From assembly GCA_033439765.1 (NCBI GenBank), contig JAULSN010000016.1:389715-453714 (forward strand): a stretch of 64,000 nt of DNA, written 5' to 3'. The DNA is from Lasiosphaeria ovina (Eukaryota; Ascomycota; Sordariomycetes; Sordariales; Lasiosphaeriaceae). Below are positions 1 through 11,752 of the stretch, in pieces. The notes below the pieces were generated by a model, which was not told where the DNA came from, did no database searches, and saw only the letters and a program-made list of their open reading frames with translations. Every line of letters starts with the position of its first letter. Positions within the stretch are counted from its first letter, which is position 1. Made by a program: the position numbers and the translations under genes.

Positions 1-3000
1 CATGCCTCGCTAAGGAATCTAGAAGAGAGAAACGGCCGAGGCAAGTAGAAGAACCGGAGCACAGCTTTATACCTAAGGAATTCCTGTCTATTGCTGCCAG
101 CAGCAAACAAGAGAAGCGAGAATTTGCCAGACATAGGCACCTTAGATTTATCGAGCTATCAATAATCAAGCGGTACGGATGGTAAGCAAGCCAAGGTTAT
201 TGTCGCTAATTATTTCACCTACTAGCAAGGCTATGGGACAGCTGCGTTTTGGTAGAATGGTCTTTGGGTGAGCTTCCAGGAAGTTTTGGAATTAGAGTTA
301 CGCAACAGTGTGACCAAGACGAAGGCGAGAGTTGGAAAAGAGGCTCAGGAACAAGGTGGCGAAGTCAACCAGACTAGTGAAGTAAGTACCTTGCCTTGGT
401 ATGGATTACGAATGATGCTCGGGATGGTGCTTGATTCGAATGTGATGCCGCATTGGACCTCATGTCAAGGCCCATCCACCTATCACCGCGAAGGAATTCA
501 GCGAAGTGCGAAGTAATTACTACCTAATTAGTCGCTCAGTTCAAGTGTGCGAGTAGCAGATATTGGCCCAACTTTTAAAAAGTAAATGTGGGCGCTCTGA
601 GCACTAGGTAATGCTCCAAAGACATGACGGGAACAGAAAGGGGGCTTTCGGGTTGATGTCAGCACCAATGTGCTACAGGCGCCTGCCTGTCTGGAAATAA
701 TTTGTCTGACCAAAACTGGCACGGGCCGGGCTCGGGCAGGCGTGGAAAGTTGAGAGTTGGGGGCGGGCAGGCTGATGCGGCCGCCTGAATGGCTGTGTGA
801 GCGAGCCGATCTGAATCTGTAGGATAGGAAGGTTGGAACTTGGAAGCCTGCCGCCTCGTACCCTTTGTATGTACATAACATGTATTTGCATACCTTAGGC
901 TGGCTAGCACTGTGGCAGCCCGATGGATGATGGTAAGTCACTACGGAGAACTGCTCGCAGAACAGGGAATTCCTTGGCCCTTTCCCAATGCCTGCGCCGC
1001 ACCGCACGCGCGGCGCCCTCTCTGGTCGTCTCTGCCGCGTGCTGGATCCAGCGGGTTGGGAGACTGGGGTTCAATTCGCGGCTTTTTGCCCAGTGGTTTT
1101 CTTCGGCTTCCTTAGACCCGCACCCTAGAAGTTGTAGCGCTCACAAACACTAACAACAACCTCAAGGTATTCCGTATACCTACATATACAGTATTCAGTA
1201 CATATAGTACACACCTACGACCTGATTAACATAGACAGTCGGTCTCGTCCCGCCCGTGATGAAGCCATGACGCACGCATGAATCGGAAGACATCGCTGCA
1301 GAGACCAAGCGTCTGGCCGACTGCCGATGCACCCAGCGCAATTCTGGACGTGACCAGCCGGCTGATCGGCTTTCATCATATTACTGCGCAGGCCGGTCCA
1401 TTTTTGTGACTTCCGCAATACGGGCAATAAGTTTTGCAAAGGGCCGCATTGCCTCCCGCACAAGCACACACAGTAAGCCCAGCTCCTGCACTGTACGGAT
1501 TCCAGTACCGATTACGGTTCTAGGTCCAACGCTGACCGGATCACGTCCCGTGTCTCATGTTGCGCTACATTGCTATTCAGCATTCGGCAACCAGGAAGAT
1601 CAAAGAAATGTCCGCGCCTTTTCAGTGTGTCACCACTCGACTTGAAGGCTGTCCCGAAAACCGATGGCGAGAACCAAATACATAGGAGGCAACTTGCCGA
1701 CGTGCCCGGGCTTGTTAAGCCTGGGGATGGCCTGTCCGGAGTTGGAGCGACGAAACGGGACGAGAAGCACACACGACATATTATATGTATATAAGACACC
1801 AAGGCAGTCTACCGTCTACCTACACACTAGCCCTGCGGTCACGTTTATGATCGAGCCTGTATGGTAGTACCAGACTCTGGCTCCGTCGCCTGTCTGTCGA
1901 GAGGAGCAAACGGACAAGACGAATCAGGGAACACGAGATATCTCAAATGGTCATACGGTTGAGTCCTCGTCAACCCCGACTTGTTGGGTGGTTGGCAGCC
2001 GAGAGCAAGGTTAGGTGGAAAGGCAGCTCTCCTTTGATGAGATTGAGTTAGTAGGTTACCTTAGCTAGTACGGAGTATGTACATACAAGTACAGTACATA
2101 CAGTACAGTAAGGTACCTATATACTTACATACGTGCTAGCCCTCGCCTAGACGCTCTTGGCGGTAAGTGGGGCGCCTTGGCCTCACCTGGAAGAGATTCA
2201 CTGCCTGAAGGGGCCTCGGGAGACGGCGGCACTGTGCTGTGTCCGCGGCGGGATCGTGTCCGAAACGAGGTCCTTGTGTCCATGTCGAATTGCACCGCGG
2301 GGCGTGCATGGAGAAAACCAGCACCGCCGAGGAACCGAGGAGGGGGCCAACTGCAGCGTGGCGCACACAGTGTTTATGAATTGGACACCAAGCCGCCCGC
2401 ACAGGGCCTGGGAGTTAGCGGGAGCCCGGGTGGTGGTGCTACGAGACAATGGAAGGAGGGGCTACCCAACAAAGGTATCTAGTGCGTACTATGTAGGAAG
2501 GAAGGAAACGAGCCCGCTGCGAGTGCGGAATGCTGCTCGGCGGGGTGATTGAACAGAGAGCCGTTTAGGTAGGTGTTGCTCGTGGACCGGAGGCAGCGAA
2601 TCGTTAGTGCCGTACAGACATACCTCTGCGTAGGGACCTGCACACGCAGGGCGTCGCACCGAGTTTATTGCAGGAGCTTACCTACCTTAGGCACTTGAGT
2701 CGATATGGATGAGTCGGGTCCGCATATCTACCTACACAGTATATGGACTCAGGTTAGGTCAGGTCATCATTGGATCGGGCTGCCTGCCAACGACAGTCCT
2801 CCTCCCGAGCCGTAACACTGTTTCGCACTATAGCTGCGCCCTGGAGGCGGAAGAGACGGCCTGAGCCAGGGATGTCGGGACATGCCGGTCGAGAGCGAGC
2901 CCTGCGGAATTCGCGGCATTATTCTTTATTTCTGTTGCCATCTTCGAACTTTGGTTTTCGTTTTGGACGTGGTTGCTTCGCTTTATTATAAATGTAACGA

Positions 3001-6000
3001 TGCCGAGATCGTACTGGCCATCGGTGTCAGCCGATATGACTCCTCTTCTTCCCTAGACCCTCTGTTGCTCAAAGATGTGCGGTATACTCACGATTCCCTG
3101 TTTGGAGACGGATAGTTACCTAGGTACCCACCTACGTAACCGTAGTTGCCAATTTGCCATTCGTCTGGGCCCCAGATCGAGGAGTCGATTGTTCATCCTC
3201 CCATCGCGCTAGCCACTTCCGCTCGCTCACCCATTTTGGGACCTATCGACGCACCCTCGAGAATCAACCGCAACAGAGAAGAAGCAACGTGATTACTCCC
3301 TATAGCAAGGAGGCCAGGATGCATACGATACCTGATATGCACAAGACATGCAAATGTCAAGGTCTACATGCTGTTCCCATCACGGTTTTTCCACAGCCAT
3401 CAACGAAACGTAATACGTTCATCTCGCATCCCCGTGTGCATGTAACTCCTGCTCTTCAAAAGGCAGTCATAGTGATTCGCTCTTGCCCTTTGCTATGAAT
3501 CAGGTAAGCCATGTCGTTTGACCCGTCTGTGTGGCAGCTGACATGCGAAACAGAACCATCCCGGCCTCATTGCTCATTAAGAGGACGGTCGGTGTGTGAT
3601 AGACGCCGACGGTAATCTGGGAAGTGTTTCCGGCCATGGCACTACAGGCCAGGGGATGTGGAAGTCATCAGATGCTTTTTGAGGGGGGCGAGACGGGCAA
3701 TGGCTCAAGCAGAACTTTTTGGCTGTGGCTGGGTTGCTCAAAGCCCTTTGCCAATCGTGGTTCCGTGACATGAGCCCCTATCCCGGGGCAGATGGCGGCA
3801 AGCCGGACGGAGGATGGGGAGTGTGGGTAGGTGTGGGTGGGCCAACAACGGAACCTGAAGATGGAAAAGACTGCCCCTGGCCGGCAGGCCTCGCCCTAGG
3901 TTTGACTCCTTTTCCACAGCGCTTGAGAAGCCCAGAAGCCCGGAAGCCCCCACCTGCGGCGATGCTAGATTGGAAAAGTCGAGAGACATTCCTAGTTCCG
4001 ATACCTAAAGGGGGGGAAAAAGATCCAAAAATCCGCTCGTGCAGCCCGTTACGAGTTTCTAGGCGGGAATGCATCTATTCCCTTCCCAATCGAGGGCCCT
4101 ACTCACAAGTGACAATGTCCATATCTTGCGCTCGAGCCTAACAATGGCCGCCGTAGGTATTTTTCTGCGCAGTGCGCGCTCCTGCAAACAAGCCAGGTGG
4201 GTGTCCTGTGGCGCGACAGGTCGACGCTCGCCGCTCCGAAACAAAGCCAAACCAGACAAGCCAGCGCCAGGCTACACTAAACGGTGGCGATGAGCAACAA
4301 GAAAAGAGTTCCGTCGCGAGCGTTGCGCCAACAGCATAACCTAGAAGGTTTACATGCAGCTAGCCGCCGGACGGGTGACGGAGGAGGACATGACCTGAAA
4401 GTCATGACCTGATTTTGAGAGCCTTGCCGACCAAGATGCGACGGTAGGAATGCCCTGCTATTTTCGCACCTTGTCTCGATTAATAGACCTTCGGATGCCC
4501 TGCAAGCCCCGGGTTCCAGGCAGTTTCACGGAATGGCTGACGAAGTGAGGTCAGTGCCGATGCTTCCTCCCTGTAAAATCCCAGACCAGATACGGAACGA
4601 ACGTGAGCCAGGTATGAAAGTGATTACCAAGACAGCTCTGGAGGAGGTATGTATGTACTGGGTAGACATGTAGGGAACGTTCGGTGCCTTCCCATACGTA
4701 TATCCAGTCGCCACCACTTACTCCCTCTAGTCTTATTAACTAGAGACAACGAGGTCAACAAAGCGAATTTGTGGTGCAGGTCGAAGCCTAGATAATAGCT
4801 GGTAGTGACAGTCTGGGCTGACAGGGCATGGCTCTGCGGCGCTGCAGTGATGGGTTGACGATTGACTTCCATCCCTCATTGGACAGGCAAAGTCTGCCAT
4901 ACATATCCTACCTTGCGTACTTCGTGGCGCAAGTTTCACGCGAGAGTTGGCGAGCCACTGGAGCTCAAGGAAGGGCTTGGTGGATTTGCAGACGCTGCAG
5001 CTGCACTTGTGCATATTGGTGCAGGAAACATACACAGAGAGAGGGGTTAGAGAGCAAGAGAGAGCAACAATTTCCCGTGATCTGCCCCCTGCCGGGCAGT
5101 TATCGACCCGTTCCATGCAAATGACTGCAGATATTGGCTGTGTCCGTAGGCAAGCAGGCGCAGTGATTGCCAAGGCTGGGCCATGAAAACCTGCGCAGGC
5201 TCAGAGGCTAGAGCAGAGTGAGAATTCCCATACCGATGATCGAATCAGTTGGCAATTGTCTCCCCCAAGATGGCTTGGGGCGTTTGCTGGTAGCTAACGC
5301 CGAGAAACGGTAGGGGGAGAAGGCGTCCACGGTAGGAATGAGGGGATGCATCGAACCATCTGGACCAAGAGCGAATTACCCACCGGTGGGCCAAGCACAG
5401 CTTTCTCTGCCGCGCAAAATCCAACCTTGTTACGATTTTGTCTGACTCTTGACTCTTGCCAGCATTTTGGGGTTTTGTCAATGGTGCATCGACCTAACCT
5501 CCTCGCCAAGGCCGATGGATTTTATTTGGGAGTCTCGTTGTGGGTCTCGGTCACCTCTCTTCCATGCCAATCTTTCCAAGCTTTGATCTGGACGGGGTAT
5601 TCTGTATTGCACGTACTAGCGTACGAACGTACGTGTAGTACGGTATGGAGTACTTACTCCCTTCCCAAGGAAGGTCGTATAGCTGCGCGAATCGAACTCT
5701 GCATCGTTCGCAAGGCTCTGCACATCGATGAGGTCTTTTGCAGAACATGCCAATTGGTTCTTGTTACGATGGGCATTTTAACGCAACCACGGAAGGCAGA
5801 GATTGGTGGTCAGGAGTTTTTTGTCTTGCCCGTCAGTTTCGGCGAGAGAGGATGGAGGGGATTGGCGGGGTATCAGGTACATGTACTCAGTAAGGCTCTT
5901 GCGGAAGCTTTTGTACGCCGCGGCCTCCTATCAACCCCGCCCGAAGCCGGCCGAAACACCCTCTTCTGGCCACATTTAAAATATGCTTGGAGCGGTTCTG

Positions 6001-9000
6001 TCGGCTCCTTCTCAGTCTCACGAGGGTTGACGTGCGATGAAATGATCGAAAGCATCGAATTCTCTAAAGACCTGATGCCGGCAATTTGTTGTCTGGTCCT
6101 TATCTCGGACAATGAACCCAGGGTTTGAACGGTGGCTTAATCGGCATGCAAAGCTAGAAAGGGCCGGCCTACAGACGAGCCGACTGGCGCCTTGACGACA
6201 CAGAAATTCAGAAACAGTATTGGGAGCGATTCTCACCCTACGGGGTGGAAAAACAAACAGATCCCAGAGAGACTTACGTAGGACATCAGGCCCACAATTA
6301 CGCTCAATGTCCAATTGGATACCTCAGTCAAGAAAAAGGCTCAAACCTTTGAATGCATGGTTCGCTCAGAAACCAAAAACCAATTAACGCGGACAGGGAT
6401 AAGGGTCGCGTCAAAAACAAGGGGCAGTTTTCGCGCTACCGTGTTGTACGGGATGAGAAATGATGAACAATTCGATATCCGTATCGGCACGGACACTTTA
6501 TACGGAATACTGCGAACACGCCTCGAGAAGAGGGGCGACAGCCGACCCTGTCAAAAGGTACCTATATCTAACGTGGTGCGCATAACTCTAGAATACCGAG
6601 CACGAGGCAATACCACATCCTCACAGGCAATAGAGGGCCATGGTGTAAGTGCAAGTATACAAGGCTTCAGCATCCCGTTTTCTTACAATATTAACTTCTA
6701 CTTTCTCGTATCTATGCAACGGCCTGGTTGGCAAGATGAAGTCAGTCTGAACTGCAGGCCATTATTGGAGGGAGGGCGCAGCCCAGGGCCCCTGCTGCGA
6801 TAAGTCAGACAGTGTAGAGGTAGGTACGGCTTGAGAGCTGGATCCGCCTTCCTCGCCGACTCTTCTTTCGTGGCGCCGGCTGTTTGGCCACGCCGGTCGG
6901 GGAAGTTCTGTCCGTGGCTTGACGCCCCTTTCCCATATTCGACGAAAAAGAAATCAAGAGTCGGTCTAATTTGCGAGTCAAAATTTTGTGGAATGACGGC
7001 AGCCTACAGTCGATACCTACAGAGAAGACCAAGTTGTACAGTACGGATACGGATACTCAATAGCTATTCGTAATTAGGTTGCAAGTTCCAGTTATTTGGC
7101 ACTTACAAACCCTTCACCCATACTCCCTTCATTCCCAACTCCCGCCAAGGGAGGAGAGGGGAGAAAAAAGTAAAGAAACTAAGATACATCACGATGGAGT
7201 CGACCGGAGAAACCAAAGCTACTGAGCTCGGAAGTCTAAAGCCATTCCGCATCAGCATCGCTCCCCATCCCTGAGGCGCACGTCTCCACTGGACGCCTCC
7301 ACCCCTCTTCCCTTTGGGTTGTCACACTTCTCCCCAGGAGCTTGCGCCCACTTATCAAGCTATAGCGACGAGCAAACTCGAGCTACTACCACTGTACATG
7401 GGTATAGTGCTGCTTGAGTGGTTACCACCTCAGATACCTGCATAGACATGAGCTTGGTGTTGGATGTATGTTGGACAAAGTCTTTCTTGGAGGTGAGAGG
7501 AGGCTTGATGCATCAATGCAAATGCAAAATACAAACCGTTCTAACTTACTATACAGGGGTGGGGGCAGTTAAATAGCTCCAAGGCTTCACTGGCGATAAA
7601 GGGCTTGTATTTTTCCGTGCTTCGTAGTTGGTAGCAAAAAGTCATGACAGGCTGCGGTGTCAGCCTTCATCTCTTGCTTAATCAAGGGTTATTGCCATTG
7701 GATTGAACTGAAGCCTTCACAAGGTGCAGTGGTTGCAAGGGCACAGGACTCGAAACGTAGACCAGCCCAGTGCCGACAGAGTATGTACTGTAAAGTATTG
7801 TACATGTACAATACTATACCGTAACTCCCAGGAATTACACAGACCTGGTAGGTGACGGCCCGCTTGGTCTGGCCGAAACATGTTGCCCGTTGCTCACATA
7901 TACAACTTTAGTCTCCAACAAAGGACTCGAGATACTTGACCAGTATGGCATTGGCGCCAGGCGGCTTGGACCGCCGTCGCGACTAAAAGCCAGCAACCTT
8001 GTAGCCAAAGCTACGGATACTCCAGGGCGAAAGCCAATCCTGGTAAGTGCGGCCAACCCGAGCCGTCCATATTCTTGAACAAGTGTTTTATTAGGAGTTT
8101 TGCATTCTCTTGTCCAACTATTCGAAGAAGATAGTCAATTTGAGCCTTTCAGGCCTCAACCTGCACGCAAGCCCAGAAGACATAGTCCCCATGCTCCCAC
8201 ATCATTGGCTGTTTTATTATCTGCGGAGGAGGCCATAACCGAACGTTTCCCGTCGCCATCCCCTGGACTCGTCACTCATCAAGTACACTACAGCAGGATT
8301 CCCACCGCTACATACTAAGTACCTAAGGTAGTTGCCTCGGTATAGAGTACGGAGCACCAACTATTCGTAGGACAGAAAGCTTGGTGGCTTTCTTCGAGAT
8401 GATGGCCAGTCGGCCTGCTGGTTCTTTCACCCTAAAAACCTTCTTGTGCGGATAGCGACGAGAACTACCGAGTACATACCCCGGTGTCGTATCCTTGTCG
8501 CGGGGTTTGACCAGGATAGCGAGGGATAGCTAGGCGTAACGCATCTTCTTGGGTCAACCGGATTTTTCTACTTAACATGACTGACTTGGGTTAGCAGCAC
8601 TTTGACCACGATCCCACTGATGGAGTTGCTACACTGCTACACTGTGCGACTGCGTGGCATCCAAAGCTGTCATCGAGAACGGAGTCTATAACGGAGAAGC
8701 GACTATTGCCATGTAATTCTCCGTGAATGGACAAAGTTCAGCGTAACGATACCCAAGTATGTACTGTACCTGCCTAGGTACATACGGACTCCCGCCCCAC
8801 GGGGAATTTCAGGGGCATGGCAACATCAGCTCAAAGCCGTCTAGCAGACTCGGCAACAAAATACCGATCCGTACCCCGTCAGATAAATAACTCAGTCACC
8901 TATTTTCCTGTTGCGCAAAGTTAGTGGATTAGCAAACCGTACGGAGCTTCATTCCTCATAAACCCTTGAGCCCAGTCCGGCTCGGTCTATTCTCCCGGAC

Positions 9001-11752
9001 TTGGCACTGAACGCCTCTTCCCAGGAGCACAACTCCATTTGGCTGGCGGTCTCGACGCAACAGTGAGGTTGATACCTCAGCACAATTGCTCGCAAAGCAA
9101 TAGACAACCAAGGTGTGTATGCGGGTGCGTGCGGTTGTGTGCGCGTCAGAAAGCCTATTAACCTCTAACAATCAGTATGGGGAGCGAAACAATCACCCCC
9201 GCCCGCAGATTTCCATGCGGATTTGATGTGATACATGCCTCCAGTATACGAAATGTAGTAAAATGAAATACAACACGGGCAACACGTATAGTGTATCCGT
9301 AATCCGTACATGCCTGCCTACCTAGGTAGGTACGTATTCAGTACCCTGGGATGTCTTGCCGCAACCTTGACAAGAAACAAAGTACACTGCGTACTTAGTA
9401 GGCACAGTACATACTCCGTACGGTGAATTAAGTGTTGGCGAAAGCAACCCGCAGAGGTTTGCCAAAGCCAACTTGCAAACCCCACGACAACACGACTTCA
9501 GAAATAAAAGAAGCGTGGCACTAAATAGGCCGGCCATCTTTACCTCTTTTCTGAGAGTCAGTCCTAGGCAAGGGCAGAGTTGCACAGGCAGAGATGGAGC
9601 TGGGTTGCTGGGGCCAACGATCCATGCCGTTGCCACCCTGTCTTGCCCGGGCCTCTTTTGTTGCTAGTCTCCCGCTTCCGGGGTTCTCATTGTCAAGTCG
9701 TCTTGACGGCAGCATTCCGGTACCCCTTTTCCACTTTTCACACTACTCGGTAAATGGGAAAGCCGGTGTTGGCGTGCCCCGCCTATTTTTGGGAGTGATT
9801 GATATGTTCACGTCCGACCGCAACAGGAGAAAAAAGCGATAAAAGCTCAGCATGAGGAAAGCTTCATTTGGCCAGATTTGTTAACGTTGGCAGGAGGGAG
9901 AAAAGTACGGACAAGCAGGGCCTTCTAGCTTAAAGCCGCCTCCCTCCCACCTCCCACCGCCACACTCAGTGCACTATGCGCTCGGGTAGGGCCTGACAAG
10001 ATGCTACTCAGGGAAGCTTGAGAGAAGGTTGCCGAGTAGCCTGACGGCTAGGGGCGCTGCTGAGCCCATTACGTCTCCTGTGTGCACGCTGTACACTGTA
10101 TAATACAACAATACAATAAATACATAGCGTCTGCGGATAGAATGGGTGTGTGTGGAGGACGTGTGTTGATGAGAATGGAGTGCATCGTGTGAGTGAGTGC
10201 ACGTCTGCGGCGGGTGGCACTCATGGAGCAAATTGGAAATGGAATGGTACCGTATCGCAAGGGCCAGACCACACTGTCTCGTCTTTCCCAGCTCCCAGCT
10301 CTCTGGCGCCAGGATATGGAAGAAGGGGAATGGAGAAGGGTGGGGGAGACTGGGACGAAAATGGAAAAGAACCCCCTTCTCCCCCCCTCCCCCCACCCAG
10401 ACTTGGATAAAAGGACATTGCGCTAAACCAAAAGATGGCCTCACGGGTCCGCACCGACGTTCCTGGGGACAAGTTTTAGTGCTTAGCGAGGAATCAGCTT
10501 GCAAGGTGGGTGGACTGGCCCCCCGCCCAGTGGGGCAGTTTGTGCATGTGGTAGCCAGGTACCCCCGTACCTCTCGCAAGCGGCCAAGCCAGTTCGCTGC
10601 ACACTGCGCGCAGCGACCGCGGCGGCACAGCACCCACTTGCACGGCACCAGACAACGACATCCACAAGGGACAAAGTAAATTAGCAGCATTTGCGGCGAC
10701 CAGGTCTAACTCGCAACTACGCAACCACCTCACATGGATAGGTGACGGTATGGATGTTTTCACCTCGTGGGGATCTTCCTCCTCCTCGCCTCCGGTTGCC
10801 GCTGCTGCTGCCTCTCTTCAATCCCTCCGACCGAGCCCGCGCCCCGAACCTCGTCCTCGTCGATCTCGTGCTGAAGCCACTCCGCCTGACAAGGTGACGG
10901 CGCCGTCTCACCATTATCCTCCCTCCCCCGTGTGTCGGGCTTCGTGGCCATCCTTGGTGCATCACCTCCCGATCAAGCGGAGGCCAACTCAACGAATCGA
11001 GCTTCCGGCCCTCTCCACATTGACCCGACAAAATCCCACTCGAACTAGAAACACCTTGAATCGGCTTCTTGAAGTGACCATTGTTTCTCGGAACTGTAGC
11101 CGGATCGACCACCGAGCCCAGGCATCTCCTTACATTGACCGACCTCGATAGACTCGAATTGGGACGCTGGCTGCCCTCCGCATCCTGAGCACGGCTGAGC
11201 TTGGTTTTAAACCGTCCACTGGTCGAGCTGGCTGGATCCCGAATTGCATCTCGACCTGCCCACATTCTGCTTTCAAAAGTTGCACCCCTGATGTGTATAC
11301 GACGCCGCTTTTAAAAATCCAGCTCGCGTTGCGAGTGTAGACTTCCGCGGGGCGGCAACAGCCTCGGGTCATCCGACAATTTCCTAACACGAGCTCTCGA
11401 GCGCAACTTTTGGCGCTCCTCCCCCGGCTTCCTCTCCAAGACGACAAGAGCGCGAGCCCACAATAAAAGACGTGGATGATATGGGCTGGACATGTTGAGC
11501 AGGAACGAGCTGTCACAAGCAGCGCGAACTCAAAATTACACCACTTAGACACAGACACAGAAGAAGCTCGGCAGGTACCTTGAGCCCGATACACATTTGG
11601 CAGGAACGGGAGGACTGGGAAAGCGCCACGGACTGGTTAGATTCTGTCTCGTCATTTTCGGTCGTTGTGCGCCTCGCGCAACTTACAGATTCGCCTTCCA
11701 CGACAACCTAACTTCGTCAAAACCTAGGATCAGTCCCTCTTCTCCGTGGCAG
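1..11752. other. 11.7 kb without a supportable protein gene
   Basis: Both strands were read and no reading frame here has recognisable domains, a consistent splice structure or a length that stands out. The longest frame (5346-6128, plus) has no family resemblance. The DNA is of ordinary composition, with CpA and TpG present, so it is not RIP-destroyed. It is dotted with short TACCTA/TAGGTA and GTAC/TACATA words, for example near 2080-2130, 3117-3140, 8755-8790 and 9300-9340. The last kilobase or so (about 10700-11752) is pyrimidine-rich on the plus strand and is best read as promoter and leader of the cyclin gene at 11753. Non-coding RNA genes cannot be excluded by eye. Confidence 0.6.

Noticed and set aside
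5346..6128. 260-codon open frame, plus strand
   Set aside because: It has no family resemblance, no codon or splice support, and lies in a region full of chance frames on all strands.
10004..10690. 228-codon open frame, minus strand
   Set aside because: The translation is a low-complexity Cys/Pro/His mixture with overlapping shadows in other frames. It looks like composition rather than a gene.
10750..11151. 133-codon ATG frame upstream of the cyclin
   Set aside because: Ser/Pro/Arg-rich translation of a pyrimidine-rich leader. It could be an uORF, but nothing distinguishes it from chance.
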